A stretch of DNA of 64,000 bases from the NCBI GenBank assembly GCA_963556255.1, contig OY744607.1, positions 39,508,222 through 39,572,221 on the forward strand, in the 5' to 3' direction. Each line of letters opens with the position of its first letter. Within the stretch, counting starts at the first letter, position 1. The notes beneath the pieces are model-generated. The model had not been told where the DNA came from. It saw nothing but the letters and a program-made list of their open reading frames with translations, and ran no database searches. Of this stretch, positions 22,499 through 31,881 are shown piece after piece. Source of the DNA: Allolobophora icterica. Its lineage: Eukaryota; Annelida; Clitellata; Crassiclitellata; Lumbricidae. A program made the translations under genes and the position numbers.

Positions 22499-25400
22499 CT
22501 GTTTTAGTTCACTGTGTAGGTCGGCAAGAGTTGTCTGTAATAAGCTAAGTTTCCTTTTCTCATCTTTCTTTCTTTCCTCGATGTCATTACAATTCTCGAT
22601 GTATGCAGTTTTGTGCGACTCGAGAATCTGCTGCCTGTTTTAAGAGATTACAATGATATTCAAGTATTTTTTGCGGTCAAATTGTTGAAGTATCATCCAA
22701 GTTGGAAGGAAGCCAGCCATATACACGTACATGTATTTACATCCGTGAATGCAATCATGTATGCACTGAAAAGTCTAAACACAGATTAAAATATTTCACA
22801 GACTAAGTGAGTTCATTAGCAAAAGCAGACTTCAAAAACACTTGTATTGTGAAGTTACGCAAAACTTATACAGTAAGTACACTTACCTCTTGATGAGATC
22901 AAGTGCATACATAGCTACCCATGCAAAGAAGTATTTGGCTCCTTATGCTGATGCAACTCAAAGATAATAAGGCGCCAGGTCATGATGGAATACCTATAGA
23001 ACTGATAAAAGCAGGGGACGATGCAATGATAAAAACAATAACAAAATTATGCAATCAAATATGGGCAACTGGAGAATGGCCGAATGATTGGAAGAAGTCG
23101 ATCTTCATACCGATATTCAAGAAAGGCGACGCGAGGGAATGCGAAAATTACAGGACGATAGCAATAATATCACACACTAGTAAAATATTACTGAAAATAA
23201 TCCACAAAAGAATGGAAAGCACAATAGAGAGGGAACTTCCGGTGAACCAGGCTGGTTTCAGGAAATCTCGAGGAACTAGAGACCATATTGCCAACCTAAG
23301 GTGGATAATGGAACGGCAAAGGGAGTATGGACAAGAGGTGCACATCTGCTTCATTGATTATAGTAAGGCATTTGACTGCATTAACCACGATTTAATGTGG
23401 AAAACCCTACTTGAGATGGGAATTCCAAAACACTTGATATGGCTATTAAGGGGACTATATGAAGATCAGATAGCGGTGATAAGAACAGAATACGGAGACA
23501 CTGATCAATTCAATATCAAGAAAGGGGTGAGACAGGGATGCATTTTGTCTCCATTCCTGTTTAACTTATATGCTGAAAGAATAATGAGAATGGCGGAAAT
23601 GGAAGGGGCAAAAGAGGGAGTAAAAATTGTGGGAAGGACATTGAACAATCTTAGATATGCGGATGATACAACACTAATGGCAAAAAGGAAAGATGAGCTG
23701 ATAGAATTAATAAGAAGGGTAAGGAGAGAAAGTGAAAAAGCTGGCTTATACTTCAACATAAAGAAGACAAAAGTCATGACAACAGCAGAATGGGATACTT
23801 TTGAGATTGACGGAGAAGAAATAGAGGTGGTAGAAAGCTTCACTTTCCTGGAATCATTGGTTGAAAAAGAAGGAAAATGTGATACAGAAATAAAACGAAG
23901 GATTGCGATTGGGAAAGCTGCAATGATTGGACTGGGAAAGATATGGAAGGACAAGCATGTGAGCATAGATACAAAAAAAAGGCTCGTGAGAGCCCTAGTC
24001 TTTCCAACGGTTCTGTATGGGTGTGAGTCGTGGACAATGACAAAGAACATGGAGAAAAAGGTCAACGCATGTGAAATGTGGATATGGAGAAAGATGTTGA
24101 GAATATCATGGACAGAGAAAAGGACGAACGAATCAATACGAGTGGAGATTGGTGTCGAGAATGAAGAGTCATTAAAACAAAAAGCGACAAGATTGAAGCT
24201 TGGATTCTTTGGTCATGTTATGCGATCTGATGGGCTAGAAAAGGAAATGATGTTGGCTTGTGGTGAGGGGAAAAAAAGACTGGGTCGACCAAGGAAGAAA
24301 TGGATGGATGAGATTCACGATGTAACTAGCATGAATCTGGAAGCACTAAGGGACCTGACTTCGAATAGGAAGCAATGGAGAATGTGTGTCATGGCGATCG
24401 CTAGAGCTCCAGGAGTTGACAGCACAAGGTAACAAGGTAATGCTGATGCATAGCTGCTTGGCTGGTTGTGCTCCATCCTACCTTAGAGAGCTGTGTATTC
24501 CAGTGTCATTACCTTTGCCATAAATCTTTGTTGTGCAACACATGGTAATCTGGTTGTTGCCCCATCATGTACTTCCACATTGCAACATGGAAGCTTTACA
24601 GTGGTTGGCCCCCATTCAGGAACAGTTTTCCACGCAATCTGCGACATGAGCTTCTACTTTTGATGCCTCTATTCACAAGCAGTTGAAGACCATTCTGTTC
24701 GATCATAGTCTTGTGTAATTGGGTCAGAAACACCTCTGATGAGTTTCATTGAAGGCAGCTATATATATACATATATATATATATATCGATAGCTTACATT
24801 ACAACCTGGGAGGCATTGTTTGCCTTTGGGCTACACACATACATCCAACATGCAGGACTAGGATGGTGCGAAATGCATTGTAGTTTGCAGCGCTCCAGAC
24901 AGTGATAGTGATGAATCGAGGTAGTTTTACCTTTCTCGCAGCTCTTCTATTTGATCTTCAAGTTTCTGTTGTTGTTTCTCTATGCTTTGAATCTGCATCT
25001 CTTCACTCTTTTTGTCTCGATCAAGCTGTTCAATTGCCTGCATGATGGAGCCCTGCTCTCCCTCGAGTATTTCGCAGCGTAACTGTAGATTGTTGTATTG
25101 CTCTATGTTATTCTTCCCTAACAACACACAAATCAAACACCACTTCTTGCTTCTGAAAAATAAAAATCTACAGCAGGCAGCGGCAATAAGTGACACAAGC
25201 AAAAGTATCAAAATCAGTAAAGTAGAATTCTAAAACTTAAAATTAATGAAGTGCTATTTAGAAAACTATGCACAGGCACAGGCTTATTAACGAATGCGGA
25301 GTCACATAAAATTCTAAATAAAACGGAAACTTTTAAAATCTAGTTGTTTATGTGTTACCAAAATCATCTTGTATTTTCTTACAATGAATGGATGGGAACT

Positions 25401-28400
25401 GACTGCTGTTTGTATGCAGCGCTCAACTGAGCAGATTAAAATTGTAACTATTTAACATCAGCATTTAAGTAAGATGTAAAGATGAAAATGCCACTACATT
25501 ACAGGATCATCCTTTCTTTGATCAGCATCTTGTGAACAGTATGTTGTTCATGGTACATGTATGTCTTATCTTTGGCTGGCAGTTGTTCACAGTTGCTGGT
25601 TCAACCACCTGGAACTCTGTACCTCCTCATGTTTGTGACCGTCTAACTGAGACTATTTTTCTCTCTAAACTGAAAACTTATCTTTCAGTCTGTTTATGAT
25701 TCATAATGTTCTTGATGTCTGGCTTTGTTGTGCACCTCTGAACTTTGTAAGGAGAACATTATAAAATAACAGGAGTGAGATCCAAACTGGTGTTTTGAAT
25801 GGCAGCTGAAATGACCTCGACCTTTTTACTAGTAACAGAAACATAGCTGAAATGAAATGTTTCATAATCCTTGTGAACTATAAATCTGTTTCTCCCTGTA
25901 AGTTTTATGTTGTAAATGTACTGACACAATTCCAGTACTTTCTCAGTACAAAACTGATTTCTGTGGAATGTGCTCTACTTAAAACAAAAAGAATGGCTTT
26001 CATGACCTGGGTGTATGCACACCAGGTCATGATATGCTAACTTAATCTTGAGATATTCAGTTCGAATCTTTGTACTCACTTTCCATATGTTTCTTTGAGC
26101 TGTACTTGCTGTGACTGGATGACGGAATTGACTCTTCGTGACGATATTGCTCTATGATCTGTTGCAGCATAATGTTGCATGTTTTAGACCGGACAACTGA
26201 CCGACACAGTGGACACTGGTCAGTCCGTCTGGCACATTTGCTGCAAACGGTATCACCACATGGAACCATAAGGATCGGGGCATATACTGGTGGAAGCTGC
26301 AAAGAAAAAATATATTTAACATGTTATTACATGCATGCTATATTTCCTTGTTGGTAGTTGATTCGATTCGTACTGCTGCATTGTAAACAGGGACATCATG
26401 TCCTTATGAATTTGCAACTAGACAAACTGCATATACTGTGTGAATTGTTGGTAACTGAACGTGACAAGTTTGCTGGAGTATTGTATTCAATATCACAGTG
26501 TTACCATACATTCGGCACAGCTTAGGGTTTCAACACAGTTCCTCCAGAAATTTGAAACATTAGATTATTTTAAATGCAGGTACACTGTTATGATGCTTTT
26601 GCAACTGAGACAGGCTGCCCCTACTTATGCTTGTGCTATAAAATTCCATTGGTAGTAACTTGAAATGACCATCAAATCAAGACACTTCATTAAGCGTAAC
26701 ACTTTAATGACCAGATGTATTGTTTTTCCAGTAGCTGTTAGAGCCTCCTCGTCGTTAAAGTGTTAAGCAATTTCCTTTTTTGAATATGTACAATACCATA
26801 ATGTCAGTCATCATATATGATCTGTGTCCGATACATGGTAGGTGACTTCTTATACGGTACCCTACTAGATACAAGTTGGTCCATTAAAACATGAGTTTCA
26901 AATTTGTTTCACAGAAAGTGCTACCAGTATTTCCATGCAAGTTCACCTTAATCCCATAGATACTATAATAGCTTACTTTTACTGACACCAATTAATCAAT
27001 TTTCAAGTATTATCTTATATTAAAACTATCATAACTAAAAGCAGTGCAGTTAAATTAATAGAAAATTGAAGTTTGAAGATGCCCTTCCTGTAGCTGTTGG
27101 CATACTGTATGCCTACTGAAGCAATTTACAAGTCATGCAATTATTGCTGGCAAACTGGGACATAGTAACTTAATGTTTTAATTAACTGTTGTGACAATTT
27201 ACTTACAAAGACATACCATTAATGGTTCTGTGCTTGACAGCCATGTTTCTTGGTACCTAAATGGCCCATAGCTTGTCACCACTTTCCACCAGTGGCAAAA
27301 TGCAAGCCCGATATGAGACGAATGAACTTGGCTATCTAGGCACATGATCTATCTTCAATTCATGCATTTCATAATAACCAGAAATAATTTAGAAAACTTA
27401 CCATTAACTGTTGGCATACTGAGCAGTAGTGGCTGTCAGGGTGCTTCTTGTGACTTTTATTCGCAGATAATTTGTCAACGTCTGCTGTATCTAATAATCC
27501 AATTCCTTTGGTCGGACGAGATGGTGGCTGACTGGCAGACTCTGCATGGCCAGATGTAGTCTTCATCTCCTGCTTTACTCTTGTAACAATCCTATCGGCA
27601 ACTGCTTCAATTTCTTCCATGTCTGCATTGTTATCCTCTGATGTGGAAGACAGGTCTAGGGCTGTGCTTGCTGAGTCACATCGCGAGCCTGACCGTTCGC
27701 TACTCTGTGCTTTACGCTCAAGCCATGCCCTGAAACCGGTCTCTTGGCTGGTGATGTTGCCCTGAATTGGATTATTGCTTGACCAGTTCTTAGGGGCTGA
27801 ATCTTTGTGTCTCACGTTACTTTCTGATACGTTTGTCTTTTCTAAAATCAATTCATTCACCCTTGACGTGAAGCAGGATTAAAAGCAGTCAGTGGCTATG
27901 CATGTGAAATAATACTGATTTGTTATCTGACCAACAAATGCAAGAATAGCATTGGGCAAGCTTTTATTTCAAGATATGCTAGATGTAAAGAACTTAACTT
28001 CGTTAATGAATATTGTTCACATAGTTCAACATAAATATGGTTTACTAGATGTAATTATTATTATTATTAATCACAAAAGGTTAATTATAGTTCTACATGA
28101 GAGACACCATTTCTTGATTTGTTTAACTCTGCAACTGTTGTCCTCAGGTGGTGCCAGTGCCAAGCCTGGATAAAGGAGGAGGACAACGCTAATTATATAT
28201 GTACCTTTGTAATAACACAGGTAAAAGAATTCTGCTATCTGAGGAGCATTATCACGCAAGATGCAAATGCCACAAAGAAATCAGAAGAGTAGTATTGGGC
28301 AAAGATGCATTCTCATTTGTCAAGTGCTGAAAGAGTGACCGAGAAGAAAACTGAACAAGACTTTAAAGAAACAAATGATTAAAACTCTGATATGGAGCAT

Positions 28401-30420
28401 GGTGTTATAGAGATTCGATGCGTGGACCATGAGAAACAGGACACCAAACAATTAGAGGCCTTTGAAATGTGGATTTGGCAGAGGCTGGGAGAAATTAGTT
28501 GGATTTAACATATAACAAATGAGGATGTGCTGAAAAGGGCTTTGGAAGAATGATCTAAAAAATATAGCTACAATAAAGGAGCAACAGAGAGGAGCAACAG
28601 AGAAAATGAATTGGTCATATATCCTGAGAGAAGAATCACTCTTGATAACCGTCATTGAGGGTAGAATGGCAGAGAGGAAGACGAGAGGAAGACCCAGACA
28701 GATGCTGCTGGACTGGATAATGGTGGATGGATAAAGCAAGCTTAAACAAGAAGCCTAGCACCGAAATGAGTGGTGTCATCGGACGTTTGAACCTGCCTCA
28801 GGGCAGAGAAGCTGAAGAAGAAGCAGTCAGGACACAGAATCATTAAATGCTAGTCTGTTTACCAGATAATCTACCATATTATAATATTAAGAGGTGGTAT
28901 TATGAGAGAGAGAAGAAAAAGGGAGACAGAGAGAGGAAGTGGGAGTGGCATAGGAAAGAAAGATTGGAAGTGATGGGTGGTTGGGAGTAGAGAGGCAAAC
29001 AAGGGTAAAGGTGGAGCGAGAGGACACAGACAGCAAAAGGAATTTTGCAAATGAAACAGATAACAAACAGAGAACGGATTATGCGGAGGAGCTGAAGAGA
29101 GGGAAGATGGGGAAAGAAGGAGAGGGAGATTGGGGAGAGCGGTTGTGGGAAGGAAGAGAAGAGTAAGATGGAGAAATGGGAAACAACAGAGGTTTTCTCC
29201 AGAAGGAATAATTTGCTGAACTAGTATGCAGACACTCTGCACATGATAGGCCAGTAGTAAGTTAATCGCATAAGTAGTGCACACAGTGGTGCAAATGGTC
29301 AGTTCAACTGTCTCATACCAAGTCAGTTGAAGCCTCAATTGCTTAAGAGCACATAACCTCAATGCAACTATAAAAATATGAAGTAATAGGCAAAAATTTA
29401 AAGTTGTGTTACCCCACAGAGTAAAACAGCATATAAAGCAATTCTGCTGCACAGAATTGTGATTCTTATTGCTAGTTTAAGAGCAAGTTAGATAGTAAAT
29501 AAAGTCATAAATTTCTTTCTCTCAAACCTCGATTTGTATTTTCACCCTCGTGCCTTGACCAGTTTTGTTGTCGGATCTTAATTTCTCTTATCTGTCAAGA
29601 AAAATAAATATGAATTTAAAAACTAGTCAGCAAAATAGACTTGCACTCAAGGCTTTAAAACATCAGCGTGTCTCTTTTACTGTTATGGAAGATATTTTCA
29701 GCAACAGACTATAAGTTGTCTTCTACCCCACCTTCATCATTAAGGATTGGTATTGGAGCTAAAGCCTCTAACATAGTTCTGTGGAGACCTGTTCTTGCAT
29801 TCAACCACAGAAACCCAGGACTGTGATAAATGGCTTTTCTGAAGCATCTATGAATGGCTGAGAATACTGGAGGTAAAAAGAATATAAAAAATGGAAAGTG
29901 ATTGAATATGAGAACACAGAAGATTTTACGTATCTGATAAAGTGGAGACAGATGAAGTATGAAGTGGAGACAGAATTTTAAGTAAATTCAACCCTCTACA
30001 GCAGTTTAGTTTTGGATCCGGCGCCCTGCATTCGAGCGGACACCGGTTCACAGAGACGTCGTTAAGATGGTCATTTAAATTAAAGCTAGCATACTCAGAG
30101 ACGGTCAGAAACATTCTAAACACATCTTAAATGTGTATATGCATATATGAATGTAATACGCACTGATGTATTTACGATATCATGGTCTGAGGTATTGTTT
30201 CTTTTAATACAGACGCGATCGAGAAACGATATGACCTTTCACGCAGAGATACTATCTAGCTAAATAGTCATAATAGTTGCGGATACAACTACTGGTAAGA
30301 GCATATTAAGAAACTTGTATTGGTCAAGATCCTGGATATCGAAGAAATGGTGTCGATTCACACCTTATCTGCAATGTCTTGTTTATTTGCTTCATTTTTC
30401 TTTACAGCCTTAGGAGGCAT
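22499..30420 (-). CDS. RING-finger and coiled-coil protein, at least six exons
   Basis: Minus-strand exons in order: 30364-30420 (ATG), 29528-29591, 27402-27841, 26080-26296, 24931-25117, 22499-22634. All acceptors are AG, donors GT except the last (GC), and phases agree throughout, giving 367 codons so far. Features: a short basic N terminus; a Ser-rich acidic linker; a RING at about 180-218 (C180, C183, C200, D202, C205, C208, C215, C218) in which Asp replaces the usual His in the CGH position; then a long coiled coil (about 260-367) rich in Glu, Gln and Lys. This is the layout of an E3 ubiquitin ligase of unknown family. The 3' end is uncertain: exon 6 either uses a GC donor (CAG|GCAAGT) or reads through the tandem repeat to a stop 23 codons on. 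A possible terminal exon lies near 22060-22130 ending in a DDDYE-stop. The gene is convergent with RETREG and divergent from EXOSC9. Confidence 0.75.
22946..22955. repeat. target-site duplication TGCTGATGCA (left)
   Basis: Ten-base direct repeat, matched exactly at 24441-24450, framing the RTE insertion. Confidence 0.9.
22956..24440 (+). mobile_element. 5'-truncated RTE (BovB-like) LINE insertion
   Basis: The insertion is 1485 bp, flanked by TGCTGATGCA. It keeps only reverse transcriptase and the C-terminal region, with an 8-base 3' UTR ending in the GGTAA repeat (CAAGGTAACAAGGTAA) usual for RTE tails. The left junction falls inside the RT N terminus, so it is a target-primed, 5'-truncated copy. 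It lies in the intron between exons 5 and 6 of the RING gene, antisense to it. Confidence 0.92.
22957..24432 (+). CDS. RTE-clade reverse transcriptase, N-terminally truncated
   Basis: An open frame of about 490 codons from the left junction to TAA at 24430-24432. Motifs: NKAPGHDGIP (RT domain 1 region), FRKSRGTRDHI, FIDYSKAFDCINHD (catalytic Asp), GVRQGCILSPFLFNLY, and YADDTTLM (catalytic Asp pair). The C-terminal region has LVFPTVLYGCESWTM, MLRISWTEKRTNESI, LGFFGHVMRSD and GRPRKKWMDEI, closely paralleling BovB/RTE proteins. The apurinic endonuclease domain is missing because of 5' truncation, so this copy cannot move by itself. The ATG at 22921 belongs to flanking DNA and is not a real start. 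Absence of stops despite lack of selection implies a young insertion. Confidence 0.9.
   Translation, partial: LKDNKAPGHDGIPIELIKAGDDAMIKTITKLCNQIWATGEWPNDWKKSIFIPIFKKGDARECENYRTIAIISHTSKILLKIIHKRMESTIERELPVNQAGFRKSRGTRDHIANLRWIMERQREYGQEVHICFIDYSKAFDCINHDLMWKTLLEMGIPKHLIWLLRGLYEDQIAVIRTEYGDTDQFNIKKGVRQGCILSPFLFNLYAERIMRMAEMEGAKEGVKIVGRTLNNLRYADDTTLMAKRKDELIELIRRVRRESEKAGLYFNIKKTKVMTTAEWDTFEIDGEEIEVVESFTFLESLVEKEGKCDTEIKRRIAIGKAAMIGLGKIWKDKHVSIDTKKRLVRALVFPTVLYGCESWTMTKNMEKKVNACEMWIWRKMLRISWTEKRTNESIRVEIGVENEESLKQKATRLKLGFFGHVMRSDGLEKEMMLACGEGKKRLGRPRKKWMDEIHDVTSMNLEALRDLTSNRKQWRMCVMAIARAPGVDSTR
24451..24800 (+). mobile_element. L2/CR1-like LINE 3' fragment
   Basis: Translated pieces (RELCIPV, then HHVLPHCNMEA and KQLKTILFDHSLV) follow the C-terminal order of L2-type reverse transcriptases, then a 3' UTR ending GAAGGCAGCTATATATATAC. 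The RTE insertion ends exactly at its left border, so the RTE may have landed in it. Confidence 0.55.
25560..25745 (+). mobile_element. L2-like LINE C-terminal fragment
   Basis: One frame gives AGSTTWNSVPPHVCDRL followed by LSKLKTYL and a stop, the standard end of L2/CR1 reverse transcriptases (a WNSLP box then SFKSxLKTHL). It lies in intron 4 of the RING gene. Confidence 0.65.
28190..28805 (+). mobile_element. decayed RTE-like LINE, C-terminal region
   Basis: Broken frames give FEMWIWQRLGEISW, ITNEDVLKRA and ERKTRGRPRQMLLDW, parallel to the C-terminal blocks of the intact RTE at 22957. It ends with CGGACGTTTGAACCTGC and AGGGCAGAGAAGCTGAAG. It is a different, much older subfamily, sitting in RING-gene intron 2. 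Confidence 0.7.
28895..29170 (+). repeat. long purine (GA-rich) tract
   Basis: About 275 bases almost free of pyrimidines on the + strand, dominated by GAGAGA and GGAAG motifs. It is low-complexity; reading frames across it are not coding evidence. Confidence 0.8.
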
Positions 30421-30589
30421 TTTAACACATTAGCATCAAGTAAGCCTACACAATAATTATTTATAAGTGCGTGAGCGATAATATAAATTATAAAGTCTTC
30501 GCTAAACATCGTGAATGCTATGGAAACTGCTTACGCTGGTTCCGAGGTTTTTGTACGAATTTAGCTTGATCGATACGCGCGCAAGAAGT
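30421..30589. other. likely promoter region of the RING gene
   Basis: Directly upstream of the minus-strand ATG at 30418-30420. No TATA box recognised; included because the divergent EXOSC9 gene starts only 1.46 kb away. Confidence 0.3.
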
Positions 30590-30665
30590 TCGTAATCGTA
30601 ATCTCCAAACTTCTAGAGCGCCACTCCAAGGTTAGGCGCAGGGCACCAGCCCACACGAGCGCTAG
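30590..30665 (-). mobile_element. LINE 3' tail repeat (GGCGCTCGTG family)
   Basis: The minus strand reads GCGCTCGTGTGGGCTGGTGCC, then GGAGTGGCGCTCTAGAAG and TTTGGAGATTACGATTACGA. The same order occurs on the + strand at 59085-59160 and, diverged, at 58770-58850. The repeated ATTACG end looks like a LINE tail. Confidence 0.55.
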
Positions 30666-30907
30666 TTAAATAAGGTACGCGTTTCGTAATTTTAAAGGAA
30701 CAAATTTATGCATACAAGTAGCTGGCCATATCGAAACGAATTCGCAACCACATTAGCTGAAAAACCGCATAAAGTGCATTACAAGCTTAGAGAGAAATAT
30801 GGTTTCAAGATTGATTGTATTTAATCGTAATTATAATCGTAATCTCGAGATTTCTATAGCGTCCAAAAAGCGGAGTCGAGGGAATCAGCTTAACCACAGC
30901 TTATCAG

Positions 30908-31116
30908 CAGAGGTGTAGTGGTAAAATTAGAGGTGAGTATACGCTACCGGTTAGTTTTCCGAAACAAATTAGAGGTGAGTATACGCTACAGTATTTTGTG
31001 AGTATACGCTACAGTATTTTAATGTAAATAAATATAAATATTTTGTGAGGTGAGTATACGGTCTCTGGAGGTAAGTATACGCTGTATACCCGCGTATACC
31101 CTCGACTACAGCCCTG
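30908..31116. mobile_element. hAT-type MITE (209 bp), TSD CTTATCAG
   Basis: Ends CAGAGGTGTAGT and its imperfect mirror (ACTACAGCCCTG) are flanked by perfect CTTATCAG duplications at 30900-30907 and 31117-31124. Inside, GTGAGTATACGCTACAG and close variants recur four to five times as subterminal repeats. Confidence 0.85.
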
Positions 31117-31149
31117 CTTATCAGCTTATCAAAACAAAACGATATGAAG

Positions 31150-31405
31150 ATATCTTGGGGTCCATAGAGTAGTGGTAACATCACTGGCGTGAAGTGCAGT
31201 AGGTAGCGGGATCGCCTCCCGTAGCCCTCTCAAGGTCCACTCAGCGTATCAATTCGCGAGATGGCGCGTTTGTGAAAATGAGATGTAGGACGTTGATGGG
31301 CGCGTTGTAAGGCTGCCGTATACAGTTAAATTCGACTTCTGTAATAACTTGTGATCATCCGTTCATACTGATTTGTAATCATACTGCGTAATTGTCAGTT
31401 TGAAA
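31150..31405 (+). mobile_element. tRNA-headed SINE
   Basis: Starts GGGGTCCATAGAGTAGTGGT with an A-box-like TAGTGGTAAC and a degenerate B box (GCGGGATCGCCTCCC), and runs into an ATT microsatellite as tail. A different family from the copies at 13955 and 56626. Confidence 0.5.
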
Positions 31406-31419
31406 ATATTAAACGAAGA

Positions 31420-31448
31420 TTATTATTATTATTATTATTTTTTTTTTA

Positions 31449-31482
<34 letters not shown>

Positions 31483-31508
31483 ATTATTATTATTATTATT
31501 ATTATTAG
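31420..31508. repeat. (ATT)n microsatellite, SINE tail
   Basis: About 85 bases of ATT trinucleotide broken by one poly-T stretch. Confidence 0.9.
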
Positions 31509-31881
31509 ATATAATAGGGTCAAAATCGGCCCCAGAGAGAGAAGAGAGGGAGAGCAAATAAGCAAGCAAGCGGGGAGTGCTTGCTCAAGATTGAGGACGA
31601 GATAGACAGATGAGCAAGCTTGCATTTGCACTTGCTGAATATCAATCTTGGCTGTCAGTTACTATTTAGCTCCCAATCTACGAAGCTTAAGACATTTTCT
31701 TGGCATACTCCCTTTACGACTTAACATTTTTATCAGCGCAACGCAGAGGCTAATATAACTCGAATTTACTTACTTATGTACTCTAATGTGAATAACTTCC
31801 ACTTAGTCGTTGATTCGACATGTGCCGCGCATCTCATTTCAAGAATCGTGTATTATCGTTCAAAAATTTCCAGTTTTCAAG

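Noticed and set aside
31810..31881. Upstream in-frame ATG for EXOSC9
   Set aside because: The 24 extra residues have no counterpart in the family N terminus, whereas the ATG at 31882 aligns directly.
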